Positions 1 through 5,124 of a stretch of 10,216 nt of DNA are shown here, piece by piece (position 1 is the stretch's first letter; each line of letters opens with the position of its first letter). A program made the position numbers and the translations under genes. The notes under the pieces were generated by a model that searched no databases, was not told the DNA's origin, and saw only the letters and a program-made list of their open reading frames with translations. The stretch is from JACZWL01 sp046756445 (GTDB lineage: Bacteria > Pseudomonadota > Gammaproteobacteria > Steroidobacterales > Woeseiaceae): the NCBI GenBank assembly GCA_046756445.1, contig JBHHWI010000103.1:1-10216 (forward strand), written 5' to 3'.

Positions 1-314
1 GACAGCACGCTTTCCGGATCCATGAAACCAACGGACACTTTGCGCTCGTCGTCCTCCCGCACCAGGACGTTACATGGCAGCAGCAGACCGATGTCGGAAA
101 CGGCAGAAATGGCCTGGTATGCGAGCGCCGGATTGCAGGCGCCCAGGATTCGGTATGGCGGCATGTCCTCGCCGAGCTTCTCCTTCATCTTGGCCGCGAC
201 ATCGATGTCGGAGAGGACTCCGAAGCCCTGGATCTGCAGTTCAGCCGTCACTTTCTCTATCGCTTCGTCAAAGCCTACATCGACCGTTTTGCCAAATCCG
301 AATTTCGATTCCAT
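1..314 (-). CDS. DUF302 family protein (partial, C-terminus off the left edge)
   Basis: Read leftwards from an ATG at 314, the frame stays open to the window edge and gives 104 codons. The protein begins MESKFGFGKTVDVGFDEAIE and continues through a GFGVLSDIDV segment, KMKEKLGEDMPPYRILGACN and a hydrophobic stretch (SDIGLLLPCNVLVRED). This pattern (alternating strands, a GF-x-V/I-L-s-x-I-D motif, then I-L-G-A-C-N-P-x-L-A) is characteristic of DUF302, a small alpha/beta domain of about 130 residues whose biochemical role is not established. Roughly the last fifth of the domain appears to be missing because of the window edge. A GGAAGA about 18 nt upstream of the ATG is rather far for a ribosome site, so the start rests mainly on the good N-terminal fit to the family. 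No signal peptide or membrane segment is visible. It is transcribed divergently from the cytochrome gene at 687, across a 372-bp gap. Confidence 0.85.
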   Translation of the reverse strand, partial: MESKFGFGKTVDVGFDEAIEKVTAELQIQGFGVLSDIDVAAKMKEKLGEDMPPYRILGACNPALAYQAISAVSDIGLLLPCNVLVREDDERKVSVGFMDPESVL

Positions 315-443
315 GTGTCGTTAGCTTTTTGTTCTTCCGGTCCACAACAATCGTCGTGTAACGGATGATCGGCCTTGGCCGCCGAACCATCTGCGGGGAG
401 CAATGGCTGGCCTGAGGCTTTCGCCGCGTAGTGACCGTACCCC

Positions 444-455
444 GGCTGCGCAGCC
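444..455. repeat. Perfect 12-bp palindrome
   Basis: GGCTGCGCAGCC is a perfect 6+6 palindrome without a spacer, in the upstream region of the DUF302 gene (about 130 bp before its start). It could be an operator half-site pair or simply a chance GC palindrome. No regulator is recognised from the sequence. Confidence 0.3.
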
Positions 456-532
456 AAGGAGTGTCAAGCAGCCCGCCAGAGACGCGTTACTTTTCTCGAG
501 ATGACGCGATTGCCTGCGTATCGGTCGGGATC

Positions 533-561
533 AGGGTGCCGCCTGCCGAGGCGCTGACCCT
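533..561. repeat. Interrupted GC-rich hairpin
   Basis: Outer arms AGGGT (533-537) and ACCCT (557-561) enclose inner arms CGCCT (540-544) and AGGCG (549-553), with a GCCG loop and a small internal bulge. It is followed by TTATATATAT rather than a clean T-run, so it is a poor intrinsic terminator, and no plus-strand gene ends before it. It lies just upstream of the proposed cytochrome promoter and may be a protein site or a structural element. Confidence 0.4.
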
Positions 562-597
562 TATATATATGTATGTATAAATACGTATGCAAATAAT
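561..597 (+). promoter_or_regulatory. AT-rich UP-like element with embedded inverted repeat
   Basis: This is a 37-bp block with very few G or C bases in an otherwise GC-rich sequence. It contains the inverted repeat TGTATGTAT (570-578) / ATACGTATG (581-589), which pairs over nine positions if G-T wobbles are allowed. It ends close to where the -35 element of the TATAAT promoter at 619 would lie, the position of an UP element bound by the RNA polymerase alpha C-terminal domain. The role is inferred from position and composition only. Confidence 0.4.
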
Positions 598-613
598 CCG
601 GGTGGCGTTCTCT

Positions 614-624
614 TGCTATATAAT
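614..624 (+). promoter_or_regulatory. Probable promoter -10 region of the cytochrome c gene
   Basis: TGCTATATAAT contains a consensus TATAAT at 619-624. Alternatively it reads as an extended -10 (TGC then TATATA at 617-622). The predicted transcription start is near 631, giving a leader of about 56 nt before the TTG start at 687. No good -35 hexamer is present at 16-18 bp spacing. The extended -10 and the AT-rich block upstream could compensate. Confidence 0.5.
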
Positions 625-675
625 CCGAGGCCTTTCGGCCGGGTCGCGGTGAGCGGCAAACCAATATAATAATTC

Positions 676-679
676 GGAG
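676..679 (+). promoter_or_regulatory. Ribosome binding site supporting the TTG start at 687
   Basis: GGAG lies 7 nt before TTG 687, an optimal spacing. The first in-frame ATG, at 714, lacks a comparable site and would remove most of the basic segment before the membrane anchor. This favours the TTG start. Confidence 0.5.
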
Positions 680-686
680 CACAATC

Positions 687-1199
687 TTGGATCGGGATCG
701 TAAGTCTGTTGACATGTTTACAGTGGTTGTCGGCGCAATCGCCGGCATTGCAGTCCTGATCGTTGTGCTTGCGATCGTGGCGCCGGATCTCACTCTGCGT
801 CTCTTTGCCGAGGACCCCAGCCACTATCAGGCGACGGCCGAAGACCGGATCACCCCGTTGAGCCAGGTCTATCTGCCCGGTGAGGAGCATGGCGCTCCGG
901 AACCGGTGGTCCAGTCGGTTGCACCGGTCGCGCAGGTGGCGACGGCGCTGACTGGCCCGCAGGTATACAACGAGGCCTGTATCGCCTGCCACGGCACAGG
1001 CATAGCCGGTGCCCCGAAATTGGGAGACGCTGCCGCCTGGGCGCCGCGTATCGCTCAGGGAATTGCGGTGCTCAAGGAGCATGCCATAGCGGGCTATCAC
1101 GGTGAGGCCGGGTACATGCCACCGAAAGGCGCGCGCATCGACCTTTCCGATCAGGAAGTCAACGGGGCCGTCGACTATATGGTGGCCGAGTCCCGATAG
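687..1199 (+). CDS. Membrane-anchored monohaem cytochrome c5-family protein
   Basis: This is a 170-residue class I cytochrome c, probably an electron carrier held on the periplasmic face of the inner membrane. A short charged N-terminus (MDRDRKSVD) precedes an uncleaved anchor at about residues 11-31 (FTVVVGAIAGIAVLIVVLAI). A linker rich in Pro, Ala and Val runs to about residue 88, followed by one cytochrome domain. The haem site is CIACH at 98-102, where two Cys bind haem covalently and His102 is the proximal ligand. Met144 in GYMPPKG is the likely distal ligand. The GAPKLGD-AAAW-APRIAQG segment and LSDQEVNGAVDYM near the end are typical of the c5 family. The TTG start is chosen for its GGAG ribosome site; ATG 714 is the alternative. 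The gene stands alone on its strand and ends 4 bp from the convergent comM stop. Its redox partner cannot be told from context. Confidence 0.9.
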   Translation: MDRDRKSVDMFTVVVGAIAGIAVLIVVLAIVAPDLTLRLFAEDPSHYQATAEDRITPLSQVYLPGEEHGAPEPVVQSVAPVAQVATALTGPQVYNEACIACHGTGIAGAPKLGDAAAWAPRIAQGIAVLKEHAIAGYHGEAGYMPPKGARIDLSDQEVNGAVDYMVAESR

Positions 1200-1203
1200 C
1201 GGC

Positions 1204-2712
1204 TCAGCGCGCAGCAATCCGGTCGAGCTGCCTTAATCCGAGCGCCTCGCTCACATGCCTTGTACGAACGCGTTCCTCGTTCGCCAGATCGGCGATCGTG
1301 CGCGCGAGTTTCAGTACTTTCTGGTGGGCTCGCGCCGACATGCCGAAGCTGTCCATCGCTTTTTCCAGCAGTCGCCATCCCCGGGATGTCAGCCCGCAGT
1401 GTTCGAACAGCGCATCGCCTTCGAGCCTGGCGTTGCAGCGACCCGCCCGACGGCGTTGAGTATCGCGCGCCGCAACAACACGCCGGGCAACCGCCCGGCT
1501 CGATTCACCCAGTGGCGAGTTCGGCCGCAGGCTTTCCTTCGGCGGTCTCTGGACCGTCAGGTGAATGTCTATCCGGTCGAGCAGGGGTCCTGAGATCTTG
1601 CTGCGATAGTTGCGGACCCGTTCCGCACTGCAGCCGCAATCGCCGAGGGCATCGCCCAGATAACCGCAGGGACAGGGATTCATGGCCGCGACGAGTTGAA
1701 AGCGCGCAGGGAATTCCGCCTGGCATCCGGCGCGCGATATGGCGATACACCCGGCTTCCATCGGCTCCCGCAACGACTCGAGAACACGCCGGTTGAACTC
1801 GGGCAACTCGTCCAGAAACACGACGCCGTTGTGCGCGCGCGAGATCTCCCCGGGCCGGGGAATCGAGCCGCCGCCGACCAGCGCCGCGGTGGATGCCGTG
1901 TGATGCGGGGCCCGAAATGGCCGCAGCCGCCACTCGTCCAGATCGATGTCCTTGCCGAGTATCGAGGTTACCGCCGCGGTTTGCAGGGCCTGCCGCTCAC
2001 TCATCGGCGGCAGGATGCCCGGCAGCCTGCGGGCCAGCATGCTCTTGCCGGCGCCGGGTGGCCCGATCAGGAGAATATTGTGGCCGCCGGCCGCCGCGAT
2101 CTCGAGGGCGCGCTTCGCGAGATGCTGTCCCCTGACGTCGCGAAGGTCGGGCGCGTCGGCCCGGCCTTTCGGCGGGCGCAACGGTCGTTGTGGTTCGACC
2201 TCCGAGCAACCGTTCAGGTGAGAGGTTACCCGCAGCAGTGTTCCCGCGACGAACACGCTCGCCGATGACAGCCTCGCTTCCGGGCCGTTGCCGAGGGGCA
2301 CGAATACCGAGCGGCCGGCCGTTGTTGCCTTCAGCGCGGCCGGCAACGCCCCCGGGATGGTGCGAATTTCCCCGTTGAGGCCGAGCTCGCCGTAGAACTC
2401 GAGTCCGGCGAGCGATTCCGGCGGGATGTGCCTGCTTGCGGCAAGGATGCCCAGCGCGATCGGCAGATCGAAACGCCCGCCGGTCTTCTTCATGTCGGCG
2501 GGGCCCAGGCTGACCGTAATGCGTTCCTGCGGGAAACTGAAACCGGAGCTGATGATGGCGCCGCGGACGCGATCCTTGCTTTCACGGACCGCGGCTTCTG
2601 CAAGGCCTACGATATTGAATCCGGGCAATCCACCGGACAGCAATACTTCGATTGTGACTTCCGGCGCCTCGATGCCGAGCTGGGCTCGGCTATGCACTAT
2701 TGCGGGTCCCAT
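1204..2712 (-). CDS. comM: ComM/YifB, Mg-chelatase-like AAA+ ATPase
   Basis: This 502-residue protein matches the usual length of the YifB/ComM family (about 506 in E. coli). ComM is established as a hexameric helicase that promotes branch migration of transformed DNA in naturally competent bacteria; it also occurs in species not known to be competent. Residues 1-170 form the Lon-substrate-like N-terminal domain (IVHSRAQLGIEAPEVTIEV, GLPGFNIVGLAEAAV, GGRFDLPIALGILAAS). The AAA+ core has Walker A GPPGAGKS at 217-224, Walker B VVFLDE at 297-302, RPFRAPHHTAS near 264-274, NPCPCGYLGD at 345-354 with a nearby CGC pair (possible metal-binding cysteines 347, 349, 359, 361), and SGPLLDRIDIH with Arg380. 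The C-terminal domain includes SARAHQKVLKLARTIADL. An AGGGAGG ribosome site lies just before the ATG. ubiK ends 30 bp upstream on the same strand, so the two are probably cotranscribed. No lesion is seen. Confidence 0.97.
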   Translation of the reverse strand: MGPAIVHSRAQLGIEAPEVTIEVLLSGGLPGFNIVGLAEAAVRESKDRVRGAIISSGFSFPQERITVSLGPADMKKTGGRFDLPIALGILAASRHIPPESLAGLEFYGELGLNGEIRTIPGALPAALKATTAGRSVFVPLGNGPEARLSSASVFVAGTLLRVTSHLNGCSEVEPQRPLRPPKGRADAPDLRDVRGQHLAKRALEIAAAGGHNILLIGPPGAGKSMLARRLPGILPPMSERQALQTAAVTSILGKDIDLDEWRLRPFRAPHHTASTAALVGGGSIPRPGEISRAHNGVVFLDELPEFNRRVLESLREPMEAGCIAISRAGCQAEFPARFQLVAAMNPCPCGYLGDALGDCGCSAERVRNYRSKISGPLLDRIDIHLTVQRPPKESLRPNSPLGESSRAVARRVVAARDTQRRRAGRCNARLEGDALFEHCGLTSRGWRLLEKAMDSFGMSARAHQKVLKLARTIADLANEERVRTRHVSEALGLRQLDRIAAR

Positions 2713-2742
2713 CTGCCCTCCCTGGCAATGGCGATGTCCTGA

Positions 2743-3018
2743 CTACTTCTTTTTCTTCGCCACCTTTTTCTTCTTCCTGGCTTTTGCAGATTCCATCGAT
2801 TTCAGCCGTTCTTCGAGCGCTTCGAGTTTCTCTCTGGTGCGCGCGAGCACGGCTTCCTGCACCTCGAATTCCTCCCGCGTGACGAGGTCGAGTTTGCCCA
2901 GGCCGGATCGAAGGACTGAGCGGAAGTTTTTCTCCAGATCGTCTTTCACTGATCTGAGACTTTGCGGCACAGCATCGGCGAGGCGTCTTGCCAGTTCGTC
3001 TATGGACTCGAATGCCAT
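2743..3018 (-). CDS. ubiK: Ubiquinone biosynthesis accessory factor UbiK (BMFP domain)
   Basis: This is a 91-residue protein of the YqiC/UbiK (BMFP) family. UbiK is established as a small, membrane-interacting coiled-coil factor that associates with the UbiJ lipid-binding protein to aid aerobic ubiquinone synthesis. The start MAFESIDELARRLADAVP aligns with the family N-terminus. An amphipathic helix (about residues 5-40) is followed by the hallmark LDLVTREEFEVQEAVLARTREKLEALEERL (about 43-72), a trimeric coiled coil. The last 13 residues, from Lys79, are almost all Lys or Arg (KARKKKKVAKKKK), more basic than in E. coli. The frame stays open upstream to an ATG at 3087, but that extension has no family similarity, so 3018 is preferred even though no clear ribosome site precedes it. 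It lies just upstream of comM. Confidence 0.9.
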   Translation of the reverse strand: MAFESIDELARRLADAVPQSLRSVKDDLEKNFRSVLRSGLGKLDLVTREEFEVQEAVLARTREKLEALEERLKSMESAKARKKKKVAKKKK

Positions 3019-3245
3019 GGAAGCTTGATACCGCACTCCGCAATAAAAGGCCAGTACTGAAACAGCGCGTGACCCGGCATTTTGCACGGCTCGGTTCCGG
3101 GCATCGGGGATCTTGTGTGGATACCGGCGCGATCGATGCCGGCGCGCGGCGCGCGGCCGACGCCGAACACGAAAACGCCGGTGCCCCCTCGGGCGAGTGC
3201 AATCACAATGCCTGCCCGGAGCTCATGACGGCCGAGAGAAACGGA

Positions 3246-3274
3246 TTGGAAGAGGTCGATCGTGACCAGATAAC
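3246..3274 (+). promoter_or_regulatory. Candidate promoter of a small transcript
   Basis: TTGGAA at 3246-3251 (4 of 6 to TTGACA) and GATAAC at 3269-3274 (4 of 6 to TATAAT) are separated by exactly 17 bp. The predicted start is near 3281. The match is moderate and would be weak on its own. Its value is that it faces the orphan terminator ending at 3365. Confidence 0.35.
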
Positions 3275-3280
3275 AATTGT

Positions 3281-3365
3281 CGCCGCAGCCTCCGGAGATC
3301 AGTGAGCATATTGGCGAGCATCAAAAAGACTGAACATAAGCGGGCCGCAGGGTCCGCTTTTTTTT
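3281..3365 (+). ncRNA. Candidate small RNA of about 85 nt
   Basis: This is inferred from a promoter-like sequence (3246-3274) and a strong intrinsic terminator (3338-3365) on the same strand with no recognised gene between them. The predicted transcript starts with a GC-rich segment containing the palindrome CTCCGGAG (3290-3297), then a less structured stretch with two copies of GAGCAT (3304-3309 and 3316-3321) and an A-rich run. It ends in the terminator hairpin with eight Ts. A 3' hairpin with a long U tail after a single-stranded A-rich region is the usual layout of Hfq-dependent small RNAs. I recognise no known RNA family. The 5' end is uncertain. The transcript could instead be longer and start further left. 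Confidence 0.35.
3338..3365 (+). terminator. Strong rho-independent terminator, plus strand
   Basis: AAGCGGGCC (3338-3346) pairs with GGTCCGCTT (3351-3359) through nine positions including one G-T wobble, closing a GCAG loop. A run of eight Ts covers 3358-3365. The T-run is only on the plus-strand 3' side, so it ends rightward transcription. The nearest recognised gene to the left on the plus strand ends at 1199, beyond comM and ubiK, so the terminator does not serve an annotated gene. Confidence 0.85.
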
Positions 3366-3388
3366 GCCAACCTCAGCACGAACCTCGC

Positions 3389-3404
3389 TGTGACGATGGT
3401 CACG
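3389..3404. promoter_or_regulatory. CRP/Vfr/Clp-like binding site
   Basis: TGTGA-CGATGG-TCACG matches the CRP-family consensus TGTGA-N6-TCACA in nine of ten conserved positions. Its centre (3396.5) lies 41.5 bp upstream of the transcription start predicted from the -10 element at 3426-3431. That is the classic class II activator position. No CRP gene is in the window, so occupancy by a CRP-type regulator is inferred. Confidence 0.45.
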
Positions 3405-3422
3405 TCATGTATGGCGAGGTCA

Positions 3423-3431
3423 TGCTGTAAT
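3423..3431 (+). promoter_or_regulatory. Extended -10 promoter of the DUF4124 gene
   Basis: TG-C-TGTAAT is an extended -10 motif (5 of 6 to TATAAT after TGn). The predicted start is near 3438, about 35 nt before the ATG at 3473. There is no -35 hexamer at 17 bp, as expected for a class II activator-dependent promoter overlapped by the CRP-like site. Confidence 0.45.
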
Positions 3432-3472
3432 GGGCTATCGTTCAACGCATTAACGGACCGAGCGTGCGGTAC

Positions 3473-3943
3473 ATGACCACCATTCGCAAAAACACGATCG
3501 CCTGTCTCTCCATGCTTGTCACACTGGCGGCAGGGATGGCTTTTGCCGGCGAGATTTACCGATGGACTGACGAGCAGGGTAACGTCCATTACGTCGATCG
3601 CCCGACCGGCGAACCAACAGAGGAACGGCTCGATATCAGTTCGAAGCCAACGGACCCTGCCAGAGTCCAGGCACGTGTACAGCAACGTCATGAAGCAAGA
3701 GCGGCGGCCGCGCAAGCGGCAGCCAAAGAACCCGAAGGACCGACCGAGGAGGAACTCCGGGCACAGGCGCTGGAGCGACAAGAAAAGTGCAATACCTACA
3801 AGGCACGCCTGCAAAAATTCCTGACGTCCAGGCGATTGTACAAGCTGGACGATAACGGCGAGCGTGTATACCTCGACGAAGGCGAGATGCTCGCGGCGCG
3901 CGAGCGCGTCCAGAGCCAGATCGAGGAATACTGCAACTCCTGA
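3473..3943 (+). CDS. Exported DUF4124 domain-containing protein
   Basis: This is a 156-residue protein with a clear Sec signal peptide: basic start MTTIRKNT, hydrophobic core to about residue 20, and likely cleavage after MAFA (residue 25). The mature part begins GEIYRWTDEQGNVHYVDRP, the typical DUF4124 start (an I/V-Y-x-W-x-D-x-x-G-x-x-H-Y-x-D pattern), a small periplasmic domain of unknown function common in gammaproteobacteria. An Ala/Glu/Arg-rich helical, probably coiled-coil segment follows (about residues 62-98). The C-terminal helical part has two cysteines (EKCNTYKARL and the near-terminal EEYCNS) that could form a disulphide. GTG 3464, in frame three codons upstream, is an alternative start. 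ATG 3473 gives a standard signal peptide, and neither has a strong ribosome site. It is probably monocistronic, behind its own CRP-like promoter region. Confidence 0.85.
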   Translation: MTTIRKNTIACLSMLVTLAAGMAFAGEIYRWTDEQGNVHYVDRPTGEPTEERLDISSKPTDPARVQARVQQRHEARAAAAQAAAKEPEGPTEEELRAQALERQEKCNTYKARLQKFLTSRRLYKLDDNGERVYLDEGEMLAARERVQSQIEEYCNS

Positions 3944-4027
3944 GACACATTCCCCCGCGTCTCCCGCACCATCGCGAGCGGCGTCCGAACCCGTACGCAT
4001 GGCCCCATGTCCCGTCGTGAGTCGCGT

Positions 4028-4033
4028 TACAAT
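4028..4033 (+). promoter_or_regulatory. Probable -10 element of the algZ-algR-hem operon
   Basis: TACAAT (5 of 6 to TATAAT) sits in the 119-bp gap before the kinase gene. It predicts a start near 4040 and a short leader of about 23 nt. No good -35 is present 16-18 bp upstream, so activation or another sigma factor is possible. Confidence 0.4.
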
Positions 4034-4050
4034 GCCGACACCGTAAGTGA

Positions 4051-4054
4051 GGAG
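4051..4054 (+). promoter_or_regulatory. Ribosome binding site deciding the TTG start at 4063
   Basis: The sequence TAAGTGAGGAG ends 8 nt before TTG 4063, with GGAG at 4051-4054. The ATG and GTG codons nearby (for example GTG 4047) are in another frame, so TTG is the best-supported kinase start. Confidence 0.55.
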
Positions 4055-4062
4055 CACCGGGC

Positions 4063-5124
4063 TTGGCCTCTCGACCCCCAGAAGCAGACCCAGAATCCCA
4101 AGCGTATCTACCCGATTTCTGTGCCGCCGCCACGATTTTCGTCGTCGTGCTCGTTGCCGAGCTCGTCGCCATAGCCCTGACGCTCGCCTCGCACACCACG
4201 CCAGGCACGTTTCTGACCGAACTTGCGAAGATGTCTCTCTTCATTCTCTGGCTGGCGTTGCTGGGCACGGCCATTCTTTGCAAGATTCGCCCGTGGGTCG
4301 AGAAGTTCGGTCAGACCCAGGCATTCGTAATCAGTTTCGTCCTGCTCGAAGTACTCAGCCTCGTTCTCGCGGAAATTACATTTCAGCTGACCGGAATTTT
4401 CGGCGAGGCAGTCATCATCAATGACACCCACTCCGGATTCATCCTGCGCACGTTTGCGATCAGCTCGATCGTCATCGCACTCGCGATGCGATACCTGTAT
4501 ATCTCGAGTGAATGGCGCCGCAGCATCGTGCTGGAAGCGCAATCGAGAATAAGCGCGCTGCAGGCGTTGATCCGTCCGCATTTTCTGTTCAACAGCATGA
4601 ACACGATCGCCTCCCTGACGAGAAGCGACCCCAATCGCGCGGAGGAAGCGGTCGAGGACCTCGCCGACCTGTTCCGCGCCAATCTTGGTGGCCCGCAGGA
4701 CCGGGCCACGCTGAAAGAGGAACTCGAGACCGCAGCGATCTATCAACGCATCGAAAAGCTGCGCCTCGGCGAGCGTCTCAATGTCCGCTGGGATGTCGAA
4801 GAATTGCCGATGCGCGCGCTGATGCCCAGTCTCACCCTCCAGCCCTTGCTCGAAAACGCCATCTATCACGGCATCGAGCTCCTCCCCGACGGCGGCGAAG
4901 TAACCATAAGCGGTGTCCGCAAAGACAGGAACCTCGAGATCCGAATTCGAAACCCCGTGCCGGCCAATCAACCGGGGCAGACAGCTGGAAACCGGATGGC
5001 GCTGGAGAACATCCGGCAGCGCTTCGATCTGGCGTACGGCGCCAAAGCGGCCGTGTCCGTCGAAGAATCCGATGACGAATTCAACGTAAGGCTCTTTTTT
5101 CCCTGTGAAGAGCACGCGGCGTGA
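4063..5124 (+). CDS. algZ: LytS/AlgZ-type sensor histidine kinase
   Basis: This 353-residue inner-membrane kinase belongs to the His_kinase (PF06580) family, which has a variant phosphoacceptor domain. Four hydrophobic segments (about residues 21-43, 55-74, 87-109 and 130-148) form the membrane sensor with no sizeable periplasmic loop. The phosphoacceptor motif is LQALIRPHFLFNSMNTI with His173. The ATP-binding domain has the N box LLENAIYHGIEL (Asn265). The usual DxGxG box is replaced by RNPVPANQPG, and a relaxed G box precedes ALENIRQRF (about 313-321), as is common in AlgZ/FimS relatives. In Pseudomonas AlgZ (FimS) controls AlgR, twitching motility and alginate. The same position next to algR-hemC supports orthology, but the signal and targets here are unknown. 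The stop overlaps the regulator start by GTGA. Confidence 0.9.
   Translation: MASRPPEADPESQAYLPDFCAAATIFVVVLVAELVAIALTLASHTTPGTFLTELAKMSLFILWLALLGTAILCKIRPWVEKFGQTQAFVISFVLLEVLSLVLAEITFQLTGIFGEAVIINDTHSGFILRTFAISSIVIALAMRYLYISSEWRRSIVLEAQSRISALQALIRPHFLFNSMNTIASLTRSDPNRAEEAVEDLADLFRANLGGPQDRATLKEELETAAIYQRIEKLRLGERLNVRWDVEELPMRALMPSLTLQPLLENAIYHGIELLPDGGEVTISGVRKDRNLEIRIRNPVPANQPGQTAGNRMALENIRQRFDLAYGAKAAVSVEESDDEFNVRLFFPCEEHAA

Larger units (their letters stand above)
315..686. other. Divergent intergenic region with several inverted repeats and an AT-rich block
   Basis: This 372-bp stretch separates the minus-strand DUF302 gene from the plus-strand cytochrome gene. No ORF in it resembles a protein. 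It contains a CGGCC-TT-GGCCG hairpin (370-381), a perfect 12-bp palindrome GGCTGCGCAGCC (444-455), a larger interrupted hairpin (533-561), an AT-rich block (561-597) and promoter-like TATAAT sequences at 619 and 665. It must hold the promoters of both flanking genes. I could assign only the rightward one with any support. Confidence 0.7.
3019..3472. other. Long intergenic region, likely noncoding, with an orphan plus-strand terminator
   Basis: These 454 bp separate ubiK (minus) from the DUF4124 gene (plus). The only sizeable ORFs (for example 2988-3305 plus and 3000-3206 minus) have low-complexity, family-less translations and no convincing start sites. From left to right the region holds the unassigned ubiK promoter, a very GC-rich stretch with repeated GCCGGCGCG (about 3123-3160), a promoter-like pair (3246-3274), a strong plus-strand terminator (3338-3365), a CRP-like palindrome (3389-3404) and an extended -10 (3423-3431). 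Confidence 0.6.

Noticed and set aside
533..597. Hairpin followed by an AT-rich tract read as a plus-strand terminator
   Set aside because: The tail is TTATATATAT rather than a T-run, the stem is interrupted, and no plus-strand gene ends to its left within the window.
665..670. Second TATAAT upstream of the cytochrome gene
   Set aside because: There is no -35 or TGn at the right spacing, and the start it predicts would leave almost no leader before the ribosome site at 676. The TATAAT at 619 is better placed.
561..1217. Minus-strand 218-codon ORF opposite the cytochrome gene
   Set aside because: It is a shadow frame: the plus strand encodes a clear CxxCH cytochrome here, and the antisense product has no family features.
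3000..3206. Minus-strand peptide with a GTGVFVFGVGRA segment faintly like the end of a PII protein (GlnK)
   Set aside because: The similarity covers only about a dozen residues, the expected RTG ending is missing, and the strand is opposite to the usual glnK next to ubiK. GC-rich chance similarity is more likely.
3269..3280. GATAACAATTGT resembles part of the lac operator and contains an ACAATTGT palindrome
   Set aside because: Only one half of the operator is matched and there is no LacI-type gene nearby. A short chance match.
2988..3305. Plus-strand 105-codon ORF ending 33 bp before the orphan terminator
   Set aside because: Its position is tempting, but the start region is antisense to the ubiK start, the translation is low-complexity with no recognisable family, and no good ribosome site precedes any start. 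The terminator is better explained by a small RNA, though this ORF remains the main alternative.
3302..3430. 42-codon ORF starting GTG 3302 with GGAG 4 nt upstream
   Set aside because: It runs straight through the terminator hairpin and T-run, and its translation resembles nothing known. If the terminator works the ORF would be cut off.
3299..4057. Minus-strand 252-codon ORF opposite the DUF4124 gene
   Set aside because: The plus strand carries a signal peptide and DUF4124 motif. The antisense product is unrecognisable and starts in a region without a ribosome site.
4108..5115. Minus-strand 335-codon ORF opposite the sensor kinase gene
   Set aside because: Long antisense frames are common opposite GC-rich genes with regular codon use. 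The plus strand has clear kinase motifs.
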